The notes beneath the pieces were generated by a model. That model was not told the origin of the DNA, searched no databases, and saw only the letters and a program-made list of their open reading frames with translations. Shown here piece by piece: positions 1 to 11,486 of a stretch of 64,000 bases of DNA. The stretch lies in the NCBI GenBank assembly GCA_963921425.1, contig OY992837.1, positions 21,468,630 to 21,532,629 on the forward strand, given 5' to 3'. Positions within the stretch are counted from its first letter, which is position 1; each line of letters opens with the position of its first letter. This stretch comes from Dryas octopetala (taxonomy: Eukaryota; Streptophyta; Magnoliopsida; Rosales; Rosaceae). The position numbers were made by a program, and so were the translations under genes.

Positions 1-2717
1 ATAGCACCAAGCCTCTACAAGTCATCTAAAGCACGCCAAAAGAGTGCTAAAAATCTCTTTTCTGGAGGGTCAATCAAAGAAAAGATGCAGGGCTTGATAG
101 CCAAGTTCTTCATCTACGAAAATGTTCCTCCTTCAAAAGCAGCATCTCATCATTTCAAAAACTTGGTGATAGGATGTCAGCAGGCAGGAGAAGGAGTGGA
201 ACCTCCATCACCCTATCAGATACGGAATGTATATTTGGAAAAGGAATTTAATGAAATGCAAGAGCATGTCAACAACTTGAAGAAGGATTGGGCAACTTAT
301 GGTTGCACAATCATGTCCGATGGTTGGACAGGTCCAACCAAGTTGTCTATTATAAACTTCATGGCATACTCAAGAGGTAAGACTATATTCCTTAAGTCCG
401 TTGATTCTTCAAATTGCATAAAGGATGCAAGATATATATATCGGCTACTGAAGGATGTAATGGAGGAGGTTGGACCGGACAATGTTGTTCAAGTTGTCAC
501 TGACAATGGTTCCGCATATGTTGCCGCAGGGAAGAAGTTAATGAAAAAATATAATGTGTACTGGACGTCGTGTGCGGCACATTGCATTGATCTCATGTTC
601 GAAGAGATTGGGAAGAACCAGTCGGTTGCTAAGGTGATAAAAAAGGCTCAAAAGATCAAAAATTTTATTTACAACCATAATTGGTTGTTGGCAAAGATGC
701 GTGAGATTTGTGGTGGAGATATTATTCGTCCTAGTCCCACCCGATTTGCTACTCACTATCTTGCATTGGATAGTTTGTATCAAAAGATGATTGGGTTGAA
801 GCAATTGTTCACTTGTACTGATTGGGGCAATAGCAACTTCCGGCGAGGAGAAGCAGAAGCAGGACAACAGGTGGAATCCATAGTACTTGATCACTCATTT
901 TGGCAACAGGTGCTTAAGATTTGCGGTTTGTTAGAACCTCTATACATAGTTTTACGTGTTGTCGATACAGAGGTGTATCCTACTATGGGATCTGTTTATG
1001 AGTTGATGCGTCGTGTAAAGGAAGAATTATTACTTAAACACGGTGCACGGTGGGTGGTAAAAATCATCGATGATCGATGGTTTAAAACATTACAACACGA
1101 TTTGCATGCAGTAGGTAACCTAAATATGTTTAATTTAAATTTAGTTCCGCATGTTTTTTCATTGATCTAAGTTATCTAACTTTAAATTATTGTTACTAAA
1201 TATGTATTTCAATATTTATTTGATGCAGCCCACTATTTAAATCCTCGCTACCAATATAAAGAAGGCGTGGCAAATGATGGTGAACTTATTCGGGCTGTGC
1301 ACAATGTATATAAAACATTGGATCCTGATTCAACAGAAGTTGCCCAATTTGGAAATGAGGTGAAAATAACTTGCCATAACACTTTAATTTACTTTGTGAA
1401 AATAACTTGCCATAACACTTTAAAAAATTTAATTGTCTTAAGTTTTATATTTTGATGGATATTGTATGATTTGTATCTAGCTAACTTATTTCAAAGATGC
1501 GAAGAGAATGTTCGGAGAGCGAGCTGCAATTGCCGCTAGATCAAAAATGTCTCCTAGTGAGTATACACCGTACTTTTATTAGTTGGATCAATTGAATGGT
1601 TGAACTTACACTCATAATTTTGTACAATTCAGGTGAATGGTGGATCATGTATGGGACTGATGCGCCTACTGTAAGAAAATTAGCCATCAAAGTTCTTTCA
1701 CAAACGGCGTCATCATCCGCTTGTGAAAGAAACTGGAGCACTTTCGCTCTCATACACACCAAGCAAAGAAACAGGCTTTCATATAGTAGGTTAGAAAAGA
1801 TGGTCTATTGCTACTATAATATGAAGCTTGCAATTCGAGACAAACAAGCTGAGGTAGATCGCGTCGACAACTATGATCCGCTAGATATGTTTGAAAATTG
1901 TATGGGAGATGATGATGCAGAGGAAAACCAGCTTTATCAGTGGATCAGACCCATCCATCTAGATGATGATGCAGGCAATCCAGATCCTGATGTTGCAGCC
2001 CAAGCACGCCAAGAAGGCATCAATGTGGAAAGAGTTCTTAATGAGGAGGTGGGCCCTACTGAGAGTTTTGAGGAACTTATGCGAGGTCCAAGAAATCGCA
2101 ACGAAAATGTTCCCACTAATCCTTCTCGATCAGGCAACTCTGACACAGGATCAGACACACCTACCAACAGTGGAAGTAGAGGTGGTGGTGAGGGTGGTGG
2201 TGGTGGTAAAAATGAAGATAACACTGGAGATGATCAATACGATATCATTCGATTTACTGGTGAAGAAAACTACACCCATGCAACACAAAATGAGGATCAT
2301 GAGAGTAGGCGTGCAGGACGGGGAATTGGTGCCATTGGAAAGGACTACAATCGCAGGAAAAGAGGTAATGTGGGTATGATACCAGAAGAAGAGGATTCGT
2401 TATCCACCACTTTTGGTTCTATGGGGGTAGCAGATGATAATTACAATTATGGGCAAAACCCTCCAATAGTCTACCCACCATATCCCTTTTACTCAGGTGA
2501 GTCTGGCAGTAGCTCTTCAAATGAGTATGGCTATGGGCAAATCCCACCACAAATACCACCTCCTGATCCATACGGTTGGCATGTTGGGAATTATATGCAA
2601 AGTTATGCTGGAGATGTATCTTGGGGTGATTATTCTTCGCAATTCACCTACTCTAGACATGATGATACTGAAGACAGTGACAATTTTGAACCTCCTAGAA
2701 ACTCTATGTGGTATTGA
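1..2717 (+). CDS. hAT-family transposase-like protein, DUF659 + hAT dimerisation (5' truncated by window)
   Basis: Exons 1-1114, 1229-1359, 1481-1556 and 1633-2717 join in phase over GT-AG introns to a continuous frame of about 800 codons. The frame is open back to base 1, so the true start, and probably an N-terminal BED zinc finger, lies outside the window. The DUF659 region is residues ~70-240 and carries the acidic motifs SDGWT and VTDNG. After intron 1 comes HYLNPRYQY, then MFGERAAIAARSKMSP, and the C-terminal dimerisation block with WWIMYG, SSACERNWS (the hAT CERxWS motif with the third acidic residue) and KQRNRL. The tail is Gly-, Pro- and Tyr-rich. No internal stop was seen in the spliced frame. 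It could be a resident transposon gene or a domesticated copy; I found no bounding TIR pair, so this is undecided. Confidence 0.88.
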
Positions 2718-3400
2718 ATACTTATTTAATTCATGATTTAAAATTGTAATATAAATAAATTTGAGGTGTAAATGTGTAATTTATATAATTACTAATTAGT
2801 GACCCATTTTTTTAACAGTATTTACCACCAGCGCACATTATATTCATCTTATATTACATAAAACTTACTATATAATTTGGTTTCTTCAATTTTTTTTATC
2901 AATACAGTAGATAATATGTTAAATAAGCATATGGTCAAGTTTCATTCAAAATTTCCGTATTTTGATAGCAATTTCCGTCGTTTTTATCTCATTTTGTCGA
3001 AATCGAAATTTTAATCGAAATTTCCTCGAAAATTTCCGTCGAAATTTCCATCGAAAATTTCCTCGAAACCGAAATTTTACTCCTTGATAGAAAGTGATTC
3101 AACTATTTAATATGAAATTTTAGTTTTTTAACAATTTTTCAAAATTCATATAAAATTTGATTTATAAAAAATATCCATGAAGAAAGGTCATTCCACTTTA
3201 TAGATTGATAAAAATGTGAAATTTGTAATTATATGTCATTAATTAATCTCTAATTTGATGATTAGATAAATGAGAGTAGTCAATTGTAAGTAAATCATAA
3301 TATTAAATAATAAATTAAAAAAAATTAAAACTATGGAGTATAAGTTCACTGTACTAATCGAAAAATACGGAAAAGCGAAGAGACAAGGTCACTTTTGATC
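2718..3400. other. AT-rich intergenic stretch
   Basis: Apart from the CGAAA array this is AT-rich sequence with no coding potential. It separates the hAT-type gene from the ALY gene promoter. No terminal inverted repeat of the upstream element could be identified in it. Confidence 0.6.
2949..3075. repeat. Array of CGAAA / AATTTCC motifs downstream of the hAT gene
   Basis: About nine CGAAA words, mostly within CGAAATTT or CGAAAATTTCC, are packed into some 80 bases (2997-3075), preceded by two related ATTTCCGT words. It lies 230 bases past the hAT-type stop codon. Subterminal motif clusters of this kind are transposase binding sites in several hAT elements; that role here is inference. Confidence 0.55.
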
Positions 3401-3514
3401 GCTGTCCCAACCGCGTATGAAACAGCGTTTGCTCCCAAACACAAGTATATCCCAAACACCGCCTTTCTCCGAAACTAACCATAAAACAAAAGGAATCTTC
3501 ACTCTCAGAATCAG

Positions 3515-3523
3515 AAACCCTAA
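3515..3523 (+). promoter_or_regulatory. telo-box-like motif (AAACCCTAA) upstream of ALY
   Basis: AAACCCTAA lies in a CT-rich leader just ahead of the ALY 5'UTR splice donor. Telo-boxes are common near the start sites of plant translation and RNA-metabolism genes. The start site itself cannot be fixed from sequence. Confidence 0.35.
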
Positions 3524-3661
3524 AACCCCTCTCCATTATTTCTCCGTCTCCGTCTCGTCCTTAACTCTAATTTCCACCTCCTCCAGTCTCTCTCACGCAC
3601 ACCTCTCTCTGTGATCGTTTTCTCGGTTCTTTGGTTCTCAAGCTGCTCTAATCGTCTCCTG

Positions 3662-4097
3662 GTAATTTCCCTGTTCTCTCTATTCTCGTATTCTTTGCTA
3701 CTGTATATTCTTCATGGTGCCTGATTTAAAATCCGTTGTAGCTTTTTTGCTTCTTTACTTTCTAGTCGATGCGAAGAGATCGCGTTGATTTTAGGTTGTT
3801 ATCGAATCTGATTTGCCCTCTTTTTTATTTACCTAAATAGTTATAATAATTTTGTCTATAATTGTATTCTGGTTTGCTTTTCCTCACAGTTTTACTGTTT
3901 CTTTTTGTGTTCTGTTGTTTTCAATGATGGAAGCTTTTCTTGTTCTTGGAAGCAAATAACCCTGATTAAATTTAATTTAGAAAACAGGACGAGTAATTTT
4001 ATTGTGCTGCGTGTTTATAATTTTAACGTGGTTGCAGATTATGATTAATGAGCTTGAGGTGATTATAGTTGATATTTATTTATTTTTATAATTGCAG
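3662..4097 (+). other. 5'UTR intron of the ALY gene
   Basis: The donor GTAATTT follows a CT-rich leader ending at 3661. The interval is T-rich and ends ATAATTGCAG at 4097. Exon sequence 4098-4147 then leads to the ATG. A leader intron is common in constitutively expressed plant genes. Confidence 0.6.
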
Positions 4098-4147
4098 GTC
4101 TTGATCTCCATTTTTAGCAAAAGGATTTCACTTATATTCTCAGTTCG

Positions 4148-7100
4148 ATGACTACTGCTTTGGATATGTCGCTTGATGATATGATTAAGAGCCACAGGGG
4201 TAACCGTGAGAGAATCAGAGAACGTGGTAGGGCCCCTCGTGGCCGTGGACCACGTGGGCCCTTTAACCCTGGAAGAATGACTGGGGCAGGGGCAGTTCGT
4301 AGAGGTCCTCTCCCAGTGAATACTCGGCCATCTTCGTACACCATTGCCAAGGCAAGCTAAAAACTGTAGATGTTTTATGATATGCTTGAGAATATGATTT
4401 TAAAACCCAAACACTCGAGGATCTCTAAAACGTTTAGAAACTCAAATACGAGGGGATCTGTAGCGTATGTTCATGGAGAAGCTCATTTTGGCTCATCCTC
4501 TAAAGTGCTATCGTCGTCCACTGCATATGTACCATTATCTTCGAGATTTATCTGTACTTGTGGGTTATTTGGGTTATTTTTCTGGGGGACTTTGAGGAAT
4601 GGCGAATTATCTTGTTATCTATTCATGAGCTGACATTTCTTTTCCCCATCTGGATCTTTTTCTGCATGCTTTCATCAGTCTTTCCGCAGAACCAAGCGTT
4701 TCCCATGGCAGCCTGATTTGTTTGAAGACAGCCTTAGAGCTGCAGGGATATCAGGGATTGAATTTGGCACAAAGTTATATGTTTCCAACTTGGACTATGG
4801 AGTGACAAATGAGGATATAAGGGTACAACTTGAGCCATATATTTTCATCTTAAGCGCTTTCTATATCAATTTCTTGTAACGTTCTCCTGAAACATCACCT
4901 GCAAATCAGGAACTTTTCTCTGAGATCGGAGAGCTGAAACGATATGCAGTTCATTTTGACAAAAATGGTCGCCCAAGTGTGAGTTCTTGTGCTCAGTATC
5001 TAGACTTATTCCTCACCTCCACCCCCTCCCCCCCCTCTTTTTCTAATTTGGTTTGTTTTTCTTATATTTTGCACTGATCCTCCCTTTTTCTATTTTGGTT
5101 TGTTCTTATATTTAGCACTGATCCTTAGTTAATCTATTAATGTCTTTATCATGAGATGGATGTCATTGGTATTGATATACGATGCATTGTCCAGAACTAA
5201 GATTGATTATAATTTCATTTTATCTTCTTCATTGGAGTGCCAAACGATATGCAGCTGTCTTCTGCCTCATCCTGTTTCCTTTCTATGGGAGTGGGAGGTT
5301 GCTGGAATTGAAAATAAGACTGTTAGCCTGTTAAGAACATTTAGCTGTTTGGGTCCATTAGTATAAAATTTCTTATGAGGATAATTTGAATTTTGGAACT
5401 CTCTCTCTCTCTCTATCTCTCTCTCTTACTCAAGAGGACTGAGGGGTGGTAATGGGGATGGAGCTATCAATTTTGATAAGATAGAAGTGGAACTATCATT
5501 TCCAGTCATGTATGAAGCATTGTTGAAGAGAGTCATTTATTTCTGAAATCAAGTGCTCCATCCCATCAAAAAGTTTTGACTATCTCTCTCTAACTATATA
5601 TGCCAAAGAGGGCACAAATAGTATGTTCTCCTAAATGGTTGATGCTTCTTGACAAACCATCCTCTGGTTACTCACACACCGACGCCGGTGACTGTGACGC
5701 CACCAAGATGTACCAGATATGGAGAATACTATGCTCAACAATATTGCACTGCATGATTCAACTCTTTTCAATCCTTATAACATTACCAGTTTCAGAAGTA
5801 CAAGTAGACACTCTGTAATGCATTTACACTTATTACAGTTTTGGAAGTTTTTAATTCAAATTTAGGTCCAAAAATTACTCATATATGTCAAAGTCCTAAC
5901 TTTATTTTCTTTGGTTAGTTCATCACAATTCTTTCTACTATTTTAGACTGGTAACTTTGATGGTCATTTTTCATTGAGAGAGTAAAGTTTTTTGTTTCAT
6001 CACAGGGTTCAGCTGAAGTGGTTTATACTAGAAGAAGTGATGCATTTGCAGCGTTGAAGCGGTATAATAATGTTCTATTGGATGGGAAGCCTATGAAGAT
6101 TGAGATTGTTGGTGCCAATGCTGGGATGCCAATTTCAGCTCGTGTTAATGTGACAGGAGTGCATGGAAGGAAGAAGAGGACTGTCGTAATGACGTATGTT
6201 TTCTTTTTCCTTTCACATTCCTTTTCTATCCTATTTTCAAGCAACTGATACTGCTATTATGCGCATGTATTGAGTTCTGCATGAAACTTGATGATTATAT
6301 ATGTGGCAGAACAGTAGTTGCAGCCTAAGCATTTTTTAGTAAACCCGGAAGAACAGTAGTTGCAGCCTAAAATTTTTTTTAGCAAACCTGGCTTGAAGCC
6401 TGACCTGAAGACCAGCCTGAAATCCAAAGCCCGAAGCCCACCCAAAACTTCAAATTTTAACAATTATTTTTTAAATATATTATAAGGTCAAAGAATTATT
6501 TTTTAACCCAATATCTATAAAAGTCAATAAGAATTAATTTGCTTTCATATATTTTCCTTATTACTTTTAGTATTATAATTTTTTAGTGTTAACTGTGCAT
6601 CGTAGAAATAAAAAAGTATGGTGAGCCCAAAGCCGAATTGGCCTGAAAGTCCAAACTGGAAAATTCTCTGGGCTGGGCTTCAGGCCATCATTTTACCTTT
6701 TAGCCCGGCCTGACCCAAATTTTTGTAAAAAACCCGATGGGCTCAACCCGGCTTGGCCCATTTTTACATATCTAGTTGCAGGACATCCTTGATGTTATTC
6801 AATTTTAATTTTCAAAGGCTTTCTGGCTGTCATAAATTTATTTACACGCACACTTTCAATTGTCCAAATTAGAATGTGGATATTACAAGCATGAATATGC
6901 ATGCAGCTTGTGGTTTAAACGATACTGGGGTTTATTGGAGGTGGCTTCTGTTAAAGGATATTACCTTTTTGTCTCGAATTATGGAATATGCCCTTCTCCC
7001 ATTTACATTTTCTGATATCTTTCAACACCCCTAAGAAAAAACATTCTAATTCATTGTCTTCAGTTAGATCTCTTGTTTAAATGTGATGTATTTTTCTTGA

Positions 7101-10100
7101 TCCAACTTAGTGCTGATGCTTGCTATTGTAAGATCATCTATTGAATAATATGGAGGCACCAACAAGGGTTTAGGTTGAATGGTCAGGCCCGTGGTCTTCT
7201 TCCACGCAGTTTGGGATTCTATTCCTCATAGGTACCTATCTAGCTATCTAGCTATTTGCTAGAGTTTCCTGCCTTCCAAAGATAGTAGGGTTCAGCGGGG
7301 GCCCCAGTTTTGAAGCCAGGTCCACCTTAGGGGTTTCTGAAAAAAAAAAAAATTAAATTGAAGGCCATCTTATGCAAAAAATTGTGGCTTCAGGTTTCAA
7401 GTAAAATATGTTGGTTCTCTCCCTCTGTATGATCCTTTGTTTTCCTTCCTAGAGCTCACTTATTCAGTCATATCAGATCCAAAAAGGAGACATATGTCTT
7501 ATTCCCCATGATTAGTTAGGATCTTTGTATGTGAGGTGCTGGTATTGTTTGGACTACAAATAAAGGGCTTTGTCATTTTTCTTGTTAGCATCATTTTTTT
7601 ACTCCACTTGTACCCCCCCCACTTACACATTTTTTAATGCAGGCCTGGACCTGGTGGTGCTGGTGGCTATGCTTTGCCTGTTGTTAATCGTGGTTCTGGG
7701 TAAGTTCTTATTTGTTGATCTTGTTAGTATGGCCTTTTTGTGTGTTTATGAACTGCCAATATAATCGTTTTTTTAATTTTAATGATGAAATACATATATG
7801 TTAGGGTTCCAATATTGTCTAATATGCTTGTTGGATGTATCTTATGCATGTTTTAAAGAATTTAGCCTCATCAATGACCTATCAAAACAAGGTCCAGCCC
7901 TAGACCAAGGTCAGCCTTGAGGGTCGTTGACTGGTCAATGCCTCAGTGGGCCAAGCCAGGCTATTAACATAATATATGGATCGCAACTCTTGCGAAGCAT
8001 GGGTCTACAGTCGGTTGACCCATGGACCAAGGATTGTGGGTCACGGGCCCTGGGTTGGCCCACTAATTTTTTAAATGACTTAATGGATAAAAAGTCTGAA
8101 GTAAAAATGTTAAATATATTTTCAGGCACTTACCTTTTAGCCTTTTAAAAAGGCGCTATTATATTTTAAATCATAGATAAAATCTGACCGCTTGTAGGAC
8201 AAAACTTTAGAGCATGTAAATGACATGTGTTTTATCAATTGTTAGAATTTTCATCCAGCGGCTTAAAAGTTTAAACATTGCAAGTGCCTTATCAAAATTT
8301 TAACGGGTAAGTCTGTATTGCTTCAATATATGAAAATATATATGAAAAACTTAAAGTGTGGACGTATGCTAGTTAGGGATTTCAATGGGATGACAAGCTA
8401 TTGGTATTTCTACCTGGTCAGTGTTTTGAACTTGGGAATTAGGGCCCGTTTGGTTCAAGTTTTGGAGGTCTGGGAATGTGAAATCAATTCCATTCTCACG
8501 TTTTGTAAGTACTTGGGAGGGAAATCAATTCTCGGCCAAAGGGAATCTGATGTCCTTATTGGGGGGGAAAATGAAACCCTTGCTCCAGCTTGGGTTTTGT
8601 TTTCCCCCCTCTTGGGAAAGCATTTATTGGTTCTTTTTGGACAAAACTAACCCTGCTATTATTTCAAAATAAATAATGGGTGAGGGTATAATTGAAAAAT
8701 TGACACATTTCATTTCCAATTCTTAGTTTACTTTCCCAAGCTTACTAAACATTGGAAAGAGAATTTCACATTCCCTTCCCCCTGGAAAATGCAAAGGAAT
8801 TGATTTCCCAAGAAATCAATTTCGTGAACCAAACGGGCCCTTAGGGTTTTGATGGGGGATTGAACAGAAAATTGTGTGGCTCGAACACGTGAACCAAATG
8901 GGCCCTTAACGTGGGTAATATTTGCTGAAAATATAAGAAAATGAAGGAGAAGAAGATTATGAGGTATTACACCTAGGGTTCCTTAGGCACGAAACTTAAG
9001 GCTGATTTGCATAAACAATTGAGGAGAATGAGTCAGTGTTTTGAACCTAGGAATTATGGCTTTGATGGGGCTTGATCAAAATATAGTGTGGCTGGAAGTT
9101 GGGTAGTATTTGCAAAATTAAAAAAATAAAGAGAGAAGAAGATTACCAGGCATCATACCTAGTGTTCCTTGGGCATTTATACCTACGGCTGAATTGGATC
9201 GCACAATTGATAATGTCATGGCTGCTGAACTAGTCAATTAAGTTGAGAAGATAAGACCCATATGGTATTAATTCTAATAACAAGTGGACTTGGATTTTTA
9301 GATACAGAAGTACAAAACACTATAAAATCAAATCAAATAACATAACAAAGAGATGAAAAATTACGAAGTTACCAATAGAAATAAAATCAATGGCTTGCTA
9401 ATTTAAAGAAGGCTTTTTATCACAAATAGTCCCTCAACTTTCACCAAAACATCAATTTGGTCCCTAAAGTGCATTTTCACTCAATGTTATCCTTCATATT
9501 TGCCACCGAACATCAATTTGGTCTTTAGACACACTTTGAAAATAATATAGCTCAGGATATGAAAAAATTCTCTGAAAATTTCTATGGACTGTCTTGACTA
9601 CTACTATTTTTATATTGGGTCAAATTATCAAATTGATGTTTAGTATTTTCCAAAAAATTCGGGGAATTAGTTTGGGAATTCTGAATTTTCTGGAAAATCA
9701 AATTGATAATTTGACCCCATATAAAAATAGTAGTGGTCAAGACGAGTCTGTAGGAATTTTCGGAGAATTTTTTCGTATCTCAAGCATTTTTTGGCAAATT
9801 TTCAAAGTGTGTCTAGGGACCAAATTGATGTTCGATGGCAAAGATGGGGATGAAATTGATTGAAAATGCACTTTAGGGACCAATTTGATGTTTGAGTGAA
9901 AGTAGAGGGACTATTGATGATAAAAAGCCTTTAAAGAAACATAAATTTATGAGTTACAACTCAATAATGAGTACAGTAGTCTGTCAATGAGGCTAATGAA
10001 GGCCCATCATAGAAATTTAACCTAATTTGTGGCTTATTCTTCAAGCTTGCTTTTTACTTGATCTTCATGCGTCCTTATCTCTCTCTCTTCCTTTTTCCCC

Positions 10101-11486
10101 ATTCATTTGAGAATCTATGCATACGGGTTAATAACGTTATGTGCATGAAAATTTTGTTGAAGGAAAAGGTGAAATTTGTTATTCTTGGCCAGAGATTCAA
10201 ATTTGACAACTTAATAGATAAATCCTAGACTGGGGTCGAATCTGCATTCATTTGGAGTTAAATAAGTGTGCTCTTGACCGATGAATAATGTAACTTGGCT
10301 CTGATGCAAGACAAGTCAGTAGGCTTGACTTGTCTTATGCTTGTTTCTGAGATTGGATGGGCTCAAGAGATCTATTATCTTTAACTAATTTGGCTGAGCT
10401 AGTACTTGCTGTCTTACTGAGTAATGAAATTGCATTTGTTTATAAACTGCATGTGGACTTATTTGTGTCAGATTGAACATTATCTTTTCCTGGAAAGACA
10501 GAATTACAATTTTATTGTAATGCAAAAACATATTATTTCTAATTTATACTTGACCCTTAATTTAATTTCTCTTTTGGCTAGAGAGACTACTATTACGTAG
10601 AATGAAGACCACTTTACAAGCCCATGTTTCTAAAAAAAAATATTTTTGGTGTTCCTTTTGCTGTTTTTCTGGGTTGGTTAATTGTTTCAATCTGTAATGA
10701 GCTCTCCTGGTTGTCATACAGCCCTAATATTTCTTATGTGTTATGTGATATTGATTCTGAAATCAATTGGTTCAATAGCTGTTACCTTTGTTACTTTGCA
10801 ATCAAAAGGCAGGATTTAGTAAGATGCAATCTATATGCCCAGTAAAAATGGATTTGCTATGAGTTACTGTCATCTGCTTTAATGTTTAGCTGCTTGAACT
10901 CAATGTTGATTGATTGCAATGTCTACATCAGCCCAAGCTAGATGCCGCTTCTAGCACTTCTGCACACATGCATGTATGCAATCTTGAAGTTTTTGCATCA
11001 TCTACCTGTTAACTCAGAGCCATCCAGCAGTGAAAATTAACAAAATGTATTGTTGTGTTTTTGGTGGTATCTAGAGTATTATCTTGGTTAGGAAAATATC
11101 ATCATTGTTGATCTAGTTTCCAAATATATCCTAACATTTATTTGTCTTTAGTTATTTAACACTAGTATATGTGCATATGTTGGATTTCAGTAAATTCTCT
11201 TTTCAAAAGTGGATTATAGTTGGAACATCTCATTTTTTATGATTATAATGTTGCTGGATATTTTAGTAGGAGCAGTCGTGGAGGGATCAGAAATGGCCGT
11301 GGTCGTCCACGTGGGACTGGCACTGGGACTGGGACTGGGACTGGAACTGGGACTGGGACTGGGCGCGGGCGCGGGCGTGGACGTGGACGTGGACGTGGAC
11401 ATGGGAGGAAGAAGCCTGTTGAGAAGTCAGTTGACGATCTCGACAAGGAACTGGATAACTATCATGCTGAAGCCATGCAAACTTAG
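4148..11486 (+). CDS. ALY: ALY/REF mRNA-export adaptor (THO complex subunit 4-like)
   Basis: Nuclear RNA-binding adaptor that couples transcription and splicing to mRNA export through UAP56/TREX (family knowledge). Exons 4148-4351, 4679-4822, 4910-4978, 6006-6193, 7643-7699 and 11267-11486 join in phase to 293 residues. The N-terminal DMSLDDMIK and C-terminal SVDDLDKELDNYHAEAM are the paired UAP56-binding motifs. An RRM begins near residue 90 with RNP2-like LYVSNLD; the exon-4 part reads GSAEVVYTRR..AFAALKRYNNVLLDGKPMKIE. Arg/Gly-rich segments flank the RRM. Intron 1 has donor GCAAGC after AAG, so it is a GC-AG intron; GT donors nearby do not keep the frame. The C-terminal basic region holds a Gly-Thr then Arg-Gly dipeptide expansion. 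Introns 3-5 are long (1.0, 1.4 and 3.6 kb), and introns 4 and 5 hold transposons. Start chosen at the conserved MTTALDMSL. Gene looks intact. Confidence 0.93.
5399..5427 (+). repeat. CT microsatellite in ALY intron 3
   Basis: A CT-dinucleotide run with one interruption lies inside intron 3 (4979-6005). The rest of that intron shows nothing recognisable. Confidence 0.8.
6308..6392. repeat. 42-bp tandem duplication in ALY intron 4
   Basis: Two copies of a unit starting AGAACAGTAGTTGCAGCCTA and ending in AAACC(C/T)GG stand head to tail at 6308-6349 and 6350-6392 with a few mismatches. Confidence 0.65.
6366..6774. mobile_element. Possible non-autonomous hAT-like element in ALY intron 4
   Basis: The right end reads, on the minus strand, TAGATATGTAAAAATGGGCC, a form typical of short plant hAT derivatives. 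The flanks GTTGCAGC (6359-6366) and GTTGCAGG (6775-6782) agree at 7 of 8 bases, as an aged 8-bp TSD would. Inside, GCCCGAAGCCCA and its near-complement TGGGCTGGGCTTC form inverted blocks. The left TIR is not convincing, so this is tentative. Confidence 0.4.
8419..9208. repeat. Diverged tandem duplication in ALY intron 5
   Basis: A segment starting TCAGTGTTTTGAAC occurs at ~8419 and again at ~9032. Both continue through GAATTA..TTTTGATGG, TGTGGCT.GAA, GAGAAGAAGATTA, TAGKGTTCCTT and GGCTGAATT-like words to ACAATTGA. The first copy is longer because it carries the 8442-8840 insertion. Confidence 0.6.
8442..8840. mobile_element. Tourist-like (PIF/Harbinger) MITE, 399 bp
   Basis: Termini are GGGCCCGTTTGGTTCA and its inverted copy TGAACCAAACGGGCCC. 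It is flanked by TTA at 8439-8441 and 8841-8843, the 3-bp TSD of PIF/Harbinger. No coding capacity. It lies in ALY intron 5. A paralogous segment at ~9050 lacks the element and has a single TTA at the matching position. Confidence 0.85.
9411..9929. mobile_element. Mutator-type fold-back MITE, 519 bp
   Basis: Starts GGCTTTTTATCACAAATAGT and ends with its near-perfect inverse. A perfect 9-bp TSD TTTAAAGAA lies at 9402-9410 and 9930-9938, diagnostic of Mutator-like elements. Complementarity continues through most of the body (TCAATTTGGTCCCTAAAG with its inverse; ACTATTTTTATAT.GGGTC with its inverse), so the RNA could fold into a long hairpin. Non-coding, in ALY intron 5. Confidence 0.9.
11309..11402 (+). 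repeat. In-frame hexanucleotide array (GGGACT)n then (GGGCGC/GGACGT)n in the last ALY exon
   Basis: GGGACT-type hexamers encode about eight Gly-Thr pairs and are followed by GGGCGC and GGACGT hexamers encoding Arg-Gly pairs. Period six keeps the frame, so copy-number change alters only the disordered RGG-like tail. Confidence 0.85.
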
